Shown here: piece after piece, positions 1 through 5,622 of the stretch | Layout of the letters: each line of letters opens with the position of its first letter | Numbering within the stretch: the stretch's first letter is position 1 | NCBI GenBank assembly: GCA_003557545.1 | Contig: PWOD01000199.1 | Span: forward strand, 1 to 6,395 | Direction: 5' to 3' | DNA: 6,395 nucleotides | Source: a bacterium | GTDB taxonomy: Bacteria > T1Sed10-126 | Made by a program: the position numbers and the translations under genes | Notes under the pieces: generated by a model | The model's input: the letters and a program-made list of their open reading frames with translations, nothing else | Database searches by the model: none | Told to the model about the DNA's origin: nothing

Positions 1-253
1 CCAAACCTGACCCGCCGTTCGAACCCCTTCTCCTCCATAGTCGCCCCCAGAATCATCCTGTCCGGATATCAAACCACTCCAGGCCCCCGCAGCTATTACC
101 AGATGGCGCGGCCTGATCCGTCGTTGCACCGTCTGAACAGCAGTTATTTCACCAGTGGAACCATATTCAAGGTTGACCACCGGATCATTCCTGTGCAGCT
201 CAACCCCACGCTCACGACAGAGCATCTGCAGCGCAGCGGCCAGTTTACGATTA
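1..253 (-). pseudogene. Broken partial copy of thiO (glycine oxidase), cut by the left window edge
   Basis: This stretch matches the inside of the intact thiO gene in the same orientation. Positions 1-68 align with 2192-2259 and positions 70-253 align with 2392-2575. By hand I count about 11 mismatches in some 252 aligned bases, roughly 95-96% identity. Relative to intact thiO, 131 bases net are missing at the 68/70 junction. That is not a multiple of three, so the downstream part is out of frame. The copy covers about residues 157-217 and 262-284 of the 376-residue protein. It lacks the N-terminal FAD-binding motif, and reading into it from upstream meets an in-frame TGA near 270, with no usable start after it. 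Homology stops sharply at 253. More of the copy may lie left of the window. It cannot encode a working oxidase. Confidence 0.9.
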
Positions 254-510
254 ATATTTTGATAAGTGAGTCATCTCATATTTTGAAAAATGCAGTTAAC
301 ACTAACAAAAAAGCAGGACTTTCGCAAAATCAAGGGTAATCGCAAGCAAACTCAACAGACAGATTTAACCAAGATAATACTGTGGATATAAATCTGCTAA
401 GCACTTCCAGCGGCGGGACTCTTCTAATTATTTTTTCTGCTGATGCATTAATTAATTTCAACATGAATCTAACCATGGTGAGAAAAACAAATTCAAAAGC
501 TGATTTTCCT
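254..510. other. AT-rich non-coding stretch between thiO fragment and ferritin gene
   Basis: I find no coding region, RNA gene or similarity to the rest of thiO here. A short direct repeat, ATATTTTGA, occurs at 254-262 and 278-286, right beside the end of the thiO fragment; it may be chance in AT-rich DNA. Reading frames on both strands are interrupted by stops. Confidence 0.5.
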
Positions 511-546
511 AATCCCCCCTGATTCCAAACGAAATCAGGGGGGATT
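511..546 (-). terminator. Perfect 14-bp hairpin downstream of the Dps-like ferritin gene
   Basis: The left arm at 511-524 and the right arm at 533-546 are exact reverse complements, enclosing an 8-base loop; each arm contains a run of six C or six G. The hairpin starts 11 bases after the ferritin stop codon, where a transcript terminator or 3'-end stabiliser is expected. No run of T follows on either strand, so it is not a classic intrinsic terminator. It may act by stabilising the mRNA end or with a factor such as Rho. Confidence 0.6.
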
Positions 547-557
547 ATGGAATCTAC

Positions 558-1109
558 TTACTCCAGAAATTTACTAACAAACGGTGAAGTATCACCTTGG
601 CGCTCAAAGTGACCCGAGGGTCCCTCACCCAGGAATTCAGCAAACCAGGACTCATGCTGAATTTCCTCATGCAAAATCGCCTTGGCAAGGTCATAAGTAC
701 GGGGATCCTTGCCAGCGGTCATCTGACAGATCTTAGTGTATTGGCGAACCGCACACCGCTCGGCTTCAACCAGCACCTTCAGGATATCGTCAGCATCGAT
801 GCTGTTATCCGGTAGATAAGCGGGAGGACAGCCAGAAACATCATGAAAATCTTTCATGTTCCGGGGAAGCTCTCCACCCAGCTCATAAATTCGCGGCACC
901 AGCGCCTCGAAGTGGTTCCGGTCCTCAATTCGGGCATCCTCAGCAATTGATTTTATTCCTTCACCCTTGTGCCCGATCAGGTTCACACGCAGAATAGTGT
1001 AGTAGTAAAATGTCGTTAGTTCTGCGGCGGCGTTTGCCACGAGGAGGTCTACCAGCTCGTCAACGTCGATCCCTGCGTCTTCAACCACTTTTCTTGTTAC
1101 TTTAGCCAT
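558..1109 (-). CDS. Dps-like ferritin (DpsL/thioferritin type)
   Basis: This 183-residue ferritin-like four-helix-bundle protein probably oxidises and stores iron using peroxide, protecting DNA and proteins in the cytoplasm. Ferroxidase-type residues occur in the expected order: E30 (AAELTTFYYY), E62 with H66 (EDRNHFE), E117 (EAERC) and E149 with H152 (EEIQHE). The segment SGCPPAYLP places a cysteine at 94, and a second cysteine lies at 119 within helix 3. Such a pair, 25 residues apart beside the di-iron site, is the hallmark I recall for archaeal and anaerobe DpsL/thioferritins, not classic Dps or bacterioferritin. A third cysteine is at 128. The ATG start is supported by AAGGAG at 1119-1124, nine bases upstream. 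It appears to be a single-gene unit with its own promoter and a hairpin after the stop. The family is firm; the subfamily rests on the cysteine motif. Confidence 0.88.
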   Translation of the reverse strand: MAKVTRKVVEDAGIDVDELVDLLVANAAAELTTFYYYTILRVNLIGHKGEGIKSIAEDARIEDRNHFEALVPRIYELGGELPRNMKDFHDVSGCPPAYLPDNSIDADDILKVLVEAERCAVRQYTKICQMTAGKDPRTYDLAKAILHEEIQHESWFAEFLGEGPSGHFERQGDTSPFVSKFLE

Positions 1110-1158
1110 AAAAACTCACTCCTTAAAAAAGATAGGGACACGTAAATTTCTACACAAA

Positions 1159-1217
1159 ATTAGATTGCTTCTTAATTTACTCTAATACCAGTTTAAATTA
1201 CCTGAAGTAAATGTCAA
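1159..1217 (-). promoter_or_regulatory. Candidate promoter and operator for the Dps-like ferritin gene
   Basis: On the minus strand a perfect TTGACA -35 box lies at 1217-1212. After 16 bases comes TAAACT (1195-1190), four of six matches to a -10 box. An inverted repeat, ATTAGA (1159-1164) and TCTAAT (1181-1186), lies just downstream and overlaps the predicted transcription start. It could bind a repressor of the Fur/PerR kind, which often controls Dps-like genes, but it does not match their consensus boxes. An alternative extended -10, TGGTATTAG, is nearby. Confidence 0.35.
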
Positions 1218-1351
1218 GCCAAGGTATAAAGATTTTTAAACGTCAGCAACATGTCCCGGCAGTGGTCATTAATTGTCGGTAAGTTGTCGCACGAAAGCTT
1301 CAGGTGAAGTGGCAGATTTTTGTCAGACTCACAGATGTAGGCGCCAGGTAG

Positions 1352-1653
1352 CGGCACGAAATGTTCGGCGCCATAGATGACCTTATCCTTCAGCGAGCCC
1401 TGATGGATTTTCGCTGCGGTCACTGGACAGCGGGGGATCTAATTGATTGGCCAACGCTACCCACCCTGGTTGCCGGCTTCTTTTTTTACCTCCCTGTGAA
1501 CACTGAAACAGGTTTACATCCAGGTCTGCATCTTTCGGACCAGTTTTGGCTTAATCCACCCCTTCTCAATCAGCATCTAGAATACATGGTGTTACCAGAC
1601 CTTGAGAAAAGATTTGGTGAACAGCTTCCCGGAAGAGTGAGGGATGAAACAAA
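1352..1653 (-). pseudogene. Decayed relic of an IS91-family (Y2, rolling-circle) transposase
   Basis: One minus-strand frame, read from about 1653 to 1352, keeps a string of motifs that I recognise from the C-terminal half of IS91/IS801-like transposases. In order they are CFIPHSS, HHVF then MLIEKGWIKPKLVRKM-TW, CFSVHREV, EAGNQGG, PRCPVTAAKIHQ and DKVIYGAEH. In intact relatives this region runs roughly as FxP...RxxVFxMLxxKGxI...VxxMxxWRHSGFSVH...LAxYIIRxPxS...KxxY. The frame carries five stops, at 1592-1594, 1577-1579, 1514-1516, 1457-1459 and 1439-1441. Similarity dips between the last two, suggesting compensating small indels. The catalytic Y2 and HUH parts are not found, nor are element ends. 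No full-length open frame remains, so it is inactive. The 69-codon open frame at 1214-1423, which begins with GTG, is the longest stop-free piece; its end after AEHF matches nothing I know. The assignment rests on memory of the family, not a search. Confidence 0.55.
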
Positions 1654-1911
1654 ACCGATAAATCGGGGGGGATCCTGTAAAATATTAACCAATCCCCGAT
1701 CCCTATAAATCTCCCGTGGAATTCGCTCAACCTGAATCTCTAACTGCTGTGCAGAACCGGTCAACCTGGGCTGGCTGGGATTTTTAGGTTTTCTTGGGTT
1801 TTTGTATCAACCCTTATTCTATCTATTTTCTCTATTCTTCTTCTTTTTTGGCTTCCATTTGTTTCTTGGCGAAAAAAAGCCCCCTTCCGATCAATCCTGA
1901 CATCCAGACTC
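1654..1911. other. Gene-free stretch after thiO, with a long pyrimidine-rich tract
   Basis: No convincing gene is present. From about 1790 to 1870 the plus strand is strongly pyrimidine-rich (purine-rich on the minus strand). A run of seven T on the minus strand (1872-1878) lies about 35 bases past the thiO stop, but I find no good GC-rich hairpin directly before it, so a thiO terminator is not established. A small palindrome, CCGATAAATCGG, lies at about 1655-1666. Confidence 0.4.
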
Positions 1912-3042
1912 TTAGCTGTTTAAACGCCCCGGCAGAAAGGGACCGGCGCCATCGGGAGTTTTCCCCTCAAGCAGCATCTGACGGATAAACCGAACCGTGA
2001 TCGGAGTCATAAGAATCCCATTACGATAATGACCGGTGGCAAACATCAGGTTGGGAGTTTGAAAGCTAGGACCAATAAACGGTTTACTATCATAGGTGGC
2101 CGGCCTGTGTCCCACCCAGGTTTCAAGAAACGGTTGGTCACGCAGGCCAGGAAGAACCTCACTGGCAGCAAACAACATATCATAAACACCGCCAAACCTG
2201 ACCCGCCGTTCGAACCCCTTCTCCTCCATGGTCGCCCCCAGAATCATTCTGTCTGGATAATGCGGTACACAATAAACATCCGGTGTCTGAATCACCGCCC
2301 TGGGAGAAAAATCGCTCGACAAACCCACCGCTACTGCCTGCCCTTTAACCGGTCTAACCGGTAGTTTGTCGGCCGGTTTAAGTCCGGGTAGCAGGCCACT
2401 CCAGGCCCCCGCAGCTATTACCAGGTGGCGCGACCTGATCCGTCGTTGCACCGTCTGAACAGCAGTTATTTCTCCAGTGGAACCATATTCAAGGTTAACC
2501 ACCGGATCATTCCTGTACAGCTCAACACCACGCTCACGACAGAGCATCTGCAGCGCAGCGGCCAGTTTACGATTATCAACATATTTTTCATCTTCAATAT
2601 AGAGCCCACAAACAACCTTATCAGAAATCAGCGGCTGCTGCCGGCGCAGCTCCGAGGGTGACAGTTTATGAACTTCCAGACCAATATTTGTTTGATAATT
2701 GTAGAGTCGTTCAAGTTCCTCACGCTGCCGGTCATAAAAAGCAACAAAATAGGTTCCACCCTCGACCAACCGCATATCTGTAGCAAGAATTTGTTCTATC
2801 TCATTCACATAATCAGGAAAGATTTCCAGACTCTGCCGGCCCAGCCGCAGCAGTTCGAACTCCTCAAATTCCAGTTCCATCAGCGGAGCCAGCATACCCC
2901 CGGCGGCGCCGGTCGCCTCACGACCGGTATAATCCCTGTCAAACAGCACCACATGCTCCATATCACGGGCCAGATCAGCCGCAATAGCCAGACCGATAAC
3001 TCCTCCACCAATTACTACCAGGTCAGCCCGCTTCACGGCCAA
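1912..3042 (-). CDS. thiO: Glycine oxidase ThiO, FAD-dependent
   Basis: ThiO is a flavoenzyme of the D-amino acid oxidase (DAO) family that oxidises glycine to iminoglycine and hydrogen peroxide; ThiG uses the imine to build the thiazole ring of thiamine. The 376 residues fit the usual length of about 370. The N-terminus has the FAD-binding motif GGGVIG (12-17) and an acidic residue closing the second strand (D35). ATGAAGGML lies at 43-51. The C-terminus has GHRP with R313 and GHYRNGIL with R340. These lie 27 residues apart, like the substrate-carboxylate arginines R302 and R329 of the Bacillus subtilis enzyme as I recall them. The start is uncertain: TTG at 3042 lies four bases after GGGGAG, while an in-frame GTG at 3036 lies ten bases after it; the protein begins MAVKRADL or MKRADL. 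It lies 19 bp downstream of ilvD, so the two are probably co-transcribed. No other thi gene or TPP riboswitch is visible. Another DAO-family amine oxidase is possible but less likely. Confidence 0.88.
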   Translation of the reverse strand: MAVKRADLVVIGGGVIGLAIAADLARDMEHVVLFDRDYTGREATGAAGGMLAPLMELEFEEFELLRLGRQSLEIFPDYVNEIEQILATDMRLVEGGTYFVAFYDRQREELERLYNYQTNIGLEVHKLSPSELRRQQPLISDKVVCGLYIEDEKYVDNRKLAAALQMLCRERGVELYRNDPVVNLEYGSTGEITAVQTVQRRIRSRHLVIAAGAWSGLLPGLKPADKLPVRPVKGQAVAVGLSSDFSPRAVIQTPDVYCVPHYPDRMILGATMEEKGFERRVRFGGVYDMLFAASEVLPGLRDQPFLETWVGHRPATYDSKPFIGPSFQTPNLMFATGHYRNGILMTPITVRFIRQMLLEGKTPDGAGPFLPGRLNS

Positions 3043-3061
3043 TCAGCTCCCCACAGACCAG

Positions 3062-4750
3062 TCAAACTTCAGGGCCGTCACAAACTTCTACCACAGCTCC
3101 ACGATCCGCGCCAGCAGCCATCTTACGATAACGTCGCAGATAACTACCGGCTAAAAGTTCACGTTCCGGGGGGGCTACCGGCTGACGATTTTCAAACTCC
3201 GGCGTCTCCACTTCCAGCCGTTTTTCAGGTATGTTTATCGAAATAATATCGCCATCCCGCAAACGGGCTATCGGTCCTCCATGAGCTGCTTCAGGACAAA
3301 TGTGAGCTATACATGGTCCACGGCTCCCGCCGGAAAATCGACCGTCGGTCAACAGAGCGGTATTGGCGCCCAGACCACTACCCATAAGATTGGCTGTCGG
3401 TGCCAGCATCTCACGCATCCCAGGGCCTCCACAGGGACCTTCAAAACGAATCACTATCACTGAACCAGGTTCAATTTCATGGTTCAAAATCGCCCGATTA
3501 GCCGCCTCTTCACCCTCAAAAATACGGGCCGGTCCACGATGAACCAGCATCTCGTCATCAACCGCCGAAGCCTTAACAGCTGCACCACGTGGGGCAAGAT
3601 TACCAAATAAAACCTTCAGACCACCTTCAGAAGAGTAAGCATTTGACAGAGTTCTGATGACCTGACCGTCCACCGCCGGTGCGGTAACAATTAGTTCACC
3701 AACCAGCTTCCCGCCCGCTGTCGGAACTGTTGTTTTCAACAGACCGCCACCATCACTCAACTCACGCATGACCGCCGAAATTCCACCGGCTTCATCAACA
3801 TCCTCCATATGGTAACGTGAGGACGGCGAGACCTTGCAGATGGTTGGCGTTCTATCCGAAATCCGATTAATTTTTTCCAATGAATAATCAACTCCAGCGG
3901 CGGCAGCTATGGCCAGTCCATGCAGCAGCATATTGGTTGAACACCCCATCGAAAGTCCCACGGTAAAAGCATTGTCAAAGGCTGCCTCTGATAACAACTG
4001 CCGGGCGGTAATCCCCTTCTCAACCAGATTTAAAATCTGCTCACCAGCTCGACGGGCCAGTTTATAACGTTCTTCACTAACCGCCGGAATAGTCCCATTG
4101 CCGGGCAGACCAAGTCCCAGTGATTCGGTAAAACAGTTCATCGAATTGGCGGTAAACATCCCGCTGCAGGAACCTTCTCCCGGACAGGCCCGACATTCCA
4201 GTTGATACAGCTGTTCAAGCGCTGCCTCCTGATCCTCAGCTTCTGCAACACCTTCAAAAACATCAATTAGATCGACCGGTTCTTCCTCCTCGGTCTGGCC
4301 GGCCAGCATCGGTCCGCCACTCACAAAGACTGTGGGAATATCAAGCCGGGCCGCAGCAATCAACATCCCGGGAACTATTTTGTCACAGTTAGGAATACAG
4401 ACCAGTCCGTCAAACTGGTGGCCTTCCACCATCGTTTCAACTGAATCAGCAATCAGTTCCCGACTTGGCAGGGAATATTTCATCCCCCCGTGCCCCATGG
4501 CTATCCCGTCACAGAGGGCAATCGTATTAAACTCAAACGGTACACCACCTGCTTCAACTATGGCCTGTTTTACTGCTTGACCCAGTTTATCGAGATGAAT
4601 ATGGCCCGGCACTATCTCGGAATAGGAGTTGGCCACAGCAATAAAAGGTCGATCAAAATCGTCGTCCGTGACACCCACCGCTCGCAATAGCGAACGGTGC
4701 GGTGCCCGTTCAATTCCCTCAGTAATATTTCGACTGCGCTTATTATTCAT
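3062..4750 (-). CDS. ilvD: Dihydroxy-acid dehydratase IlvD
   Basis: IlvD removes water from 2,3-dihydroxy-isovalerate and 2,3-dihydroxy-3-methylvalerate, giving the 2-oxo acid precursors of valine, leucine and isoleucine. The 562 residues match the short form of the family (about 555-570). Visible motifs are [11 protein letters not shown] (from 80, with D81 a metal ligand), CDK (122-124) and the cysteine-rich [18 protein letters not shown] (189-206, with C195). DGRFSGG lies at 469-475, where S473 is the likely catalytic serine. Residue 49, a cysteine in [2Fe-2S] family members, is a glycine within VPGH, as in the oxygen-sensitive E. coli enzyme, so a [4Fe-4S] cluster is likely. ATG at 4750 is supported by GGAGGT at 4758-4763, seven bases upstream. 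It is the first gene of a likely ilvD-thiO operon. No ilvB, ilvC or leu genes lie beside it here. Confidence 0.97.
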   Translation of the reverse strand: MNNKRSRNITEGIERAPHRSLLRAVGVTDDDFDRPFIAVANSYSEIVPGHIHLDKLGQAVKQAIVEAGGVPFEFNTIALCDGIAMGHGGMKYSLPSRELIADSVETMVEGHQFDGLVCIPNCDKIVPGMLIAAARLDIPTVFVSGGPMLAGQTEEEEPVDLIDVFEGVAEAEDQEAALEQLYQLECRACPGEGSCSGMFTANSMNCFTESLGLGLPGNGTIPAVSEERYKLARRAGEQILNLVEKGITARQLLSEAAFDNAFTVGLSMGCSTNMLLHGLAIAAAAGVDYSLEKINRISDRTPTICKVSPSSRYHMEDVDEAGGISAVMRELSDGGGLLKTTVPTAGGKLVGELIVTAPAVDGQVIRTLSNAYSSEGGLKVLFGNLAPRGAAVKASAVDDEMLVHRGPARIFEGEEAANRAILNHEIEPGSVIVIRFEGPCGGPGMREMLAPTANLMGSGLGANTALLTDGRFSGGSRGPCIAHICPEAAHGGPIARLRDGDIISINIPEKRLEVETPEFENRQPVAPPERELLAGSYLRRYRKMAAGADRGAVVEVCDGPEV

Positions 4751-4988
4751 CTACCGCACCTCCAGAAAATTTTCATATCTGACAGTATCCACCAGATTCT
4801 AACATTCAACCGGCTTGACCGTCCACAACTGCCGGTCAAATTTTCTCAACAAGATGGAATAAACAGGGCTAGCTAAAAGTTTATTAATACGGTAACTGGA
4901 GATGATGAAAAATTAACAATAGCAGGGAGAGCGTGGAGTTAATAAAAATCTGGTTTTATATGACTAATTTTTTAAGAGGTGATCAACA
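4751..4988. promoter_or_regulatory. Divergent intergenic region between ilvD and hsp20
   Basis: This region must carry the leftward ilvD and the rightward hsp20 promoters. For ilvD, minus-strand TTAGAA, 17 bases, then GATATG ends about 30 bases before the start codon; both boxes are weak. For hsp20, a -10-like TATATG at 4957-4962 has no good -35 box. No CIRCE element, sigma-32-type promoter or T-box/attenuator leader was found. The hsp20 Shine-Dalgarno, GAGGTG at 4976-4981, is well placed. Confidence 0.4.
4815..4839. promoter_or_regulatory. Inverted repeat, candidate operator between ilvD and hsp20
   Basis: TTGACCG (4815-4821) and CGGTCAA (4833-4839) are exact inverted arms separated by 11 bases, a spacing that fits a dimeric regulator on one DNA face. 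It resembles the HspR box (CTTGAGT-N7-ACTCAAG) only in its outer TTGA/TCAA bases and has a longer spacer, so no regulator is named. It lies about 65 bases from the ilvD start and 150 from the hsp20 start. Confidence 0.35.
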
Positions 4989-5435
4989 ATGACAGTTTTA
5001 AGGCGACGGACTGGCTGGTCGCCGCTGAGCAACCTGCTGGATCTTGACAAGCGGCTGAGTCAGATGTTTGGTGAAGGATTCGACGATGAAGAATCGACGG
5101 TTACTGCCTGGTCTCCCCGGGTCGATATTTACCAGGAAGGTGATGACATAGTATTTGAGTGTGAAGCTCCTGGTGTTGATAAGGAGGATATCGAAGTAGG
5201 GGTAGAGAACAACCGTCTTACCATCCAGGGTGAGCGGCGCGAAGAGAAGGAAGCCGGCGGTGAAGGACGTGATTATTATAGAACCGAACGGTTTTACGGT
5301 AGTTTCCAGCGTTCTTTTGTCCTGCCCGACGGTGTTGATTCCGGTAATATCAGCGCCCAGTACAACGAGGGTGTGTTGAAGGTAACCCTGCCCAAGGCGG
5401 CGGAAAGCAAGAAGCAGACCATTAAGGTCAAGTAA
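4989..5435 (+). CDS. Small heat shock protein, Hsp20/alpha-crystallin family
   Basis: This 148-residue ATP-independent holdase chaperone binds unfolding proteins in the cytoplasm and keeps them soluble for refolding by other chaperones. A short N-terminal arm (1-41, with SNLLDLDKRLSQMF typical of bacterial class A members) precedes the alpha-crystallin domain, about 43-138. That domain opens with SPRVDIYQEGDDIVF and ends with the family signature YNEGVLKVTLPK (125-136, GVL at 128-130). The C-terminal tail carries I145-K-V147, a version of the I-x-I/V motif that links dimers into larger oligomers. ATG at 4989 has GAGGTG seven bases upstream. It is a single-gene unit, divergent from ilvD and closed by an intrinsic terminator. 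Confidence 0.96.
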   Translation: MTVLRRRTGWSPLSNLLDLDKRLSQMFGEGFDDEESTVTAWSPRVDIYQEGDDIVFECEAPGVDKEDIEVGVENNRLTIQGERREEKEAGGEGRDYYRTERFYGSFQRSFVLPDGVDSGNISAQYNEGVLKVTLPKAAESKKQTIKVK

Positions 5436-5480
5436 TTTACCCTTCCACGCTTCTCCATGCGTTCCGCCTATTCGACTCCC

Positions 5481-5518
5481 GGAGCCGGGTATCATGAGAG
5501 GCCCGGCTCCTTTTTTTT
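5481..5518 (+). terminator. Intrinsic terminator after hsp20
   Basis: A perfect 9-bp GC-rich stem (GGAGCCGGG at 5481-5489, CCCGGCTCC at 5502-5510) with a 12-base loop is followed directly by eight T (5511-5518). It lies 45 bases after the hsp20 stop and separates it from nfo. Confidence 0.95.
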
Positions 5519-5551
5519 ATTCCCTTAACTACCTGTTTGGCAGCGCCACCC

Positions 5552-5580
5552 CTGTTATTTGACTGAATATTTTATATACT
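5552..5580 (+). promoter_or_regulatory. Candidate promoter for nfo
   Basis: TATACT at 5575-5580 is a good -10 box inside an AT-rich run. The hexamer 17 bases upstream (CTGTTA, 5552-5557) is a weak -35 box. A better -35-like TTGACT at 5559-5564 is too close to pair with it. The predicted leader is about 35 bases. The terminator just upstream implies that nfo needs its own promoter. Confidence 0.35.
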
Positions 5581-5622
5581 ATCCTCCGCTCACAAGACAG
5601 TCACTGAAAGGAATTTTTCACC

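Noticed and set aside
103-339. Plus-strand 78-codon frame that resembles a second one at 2425-2661, seeming like a small paralogous protein family
   Set aside because: Both lie antisense to thiO sequence; their similarity is a by-product of the thiO duplication, and neither has a good ribosome binding site.
1214-1423. Minus-strand 69-codon GTG-initiated frame as a real small gene
   Set aside because: No Shine-Dalgarno site precedes the GTG, and its first half continues in frame with upstream transposase-like motifs across stop codons, so it is better read as part of the relic.
1361-1708. Plus-strand 115-codon open frame
   Set aside because: It lies antisense to the transposase relic, has no recognisable domain and no clear Shine-Dalgarno site.
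1570-1764. Minus-strand 64-codon TTG-initiated frame
   Set aside because: It has no recognisable family, overlaps the relic in a different frame and lacks a ribosome binding site.
1872-1911. Intrinsic terminator for thiO
   Set aside because: A T-run exists on the minus strand, but no adjacent stem forms; the only pairing found is a weak one with the 3' end of thiO across a loop of about 60 bases.
1794-1988. Plus-strand 64-codon hydrophobic-looking frame
   Set aside because: The hydrophobicity comes from the pyrimidine-rich tract, and the frame runs into the antisense of thiO.
4751-4988. CIRCE element, T-box or branched-chain amino acid attenuator upstream of hsp20 or ilvD
   Set aside because: No matching conserved sequence, leader peptide or terminator/antiterminator structure could be found.
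4998-5495. Minus-strand 165-codon frame opposite hsp20
   Set aside because: It is the antisense shadow of a clearly identified Hsp20 gene and includes the terminator region.
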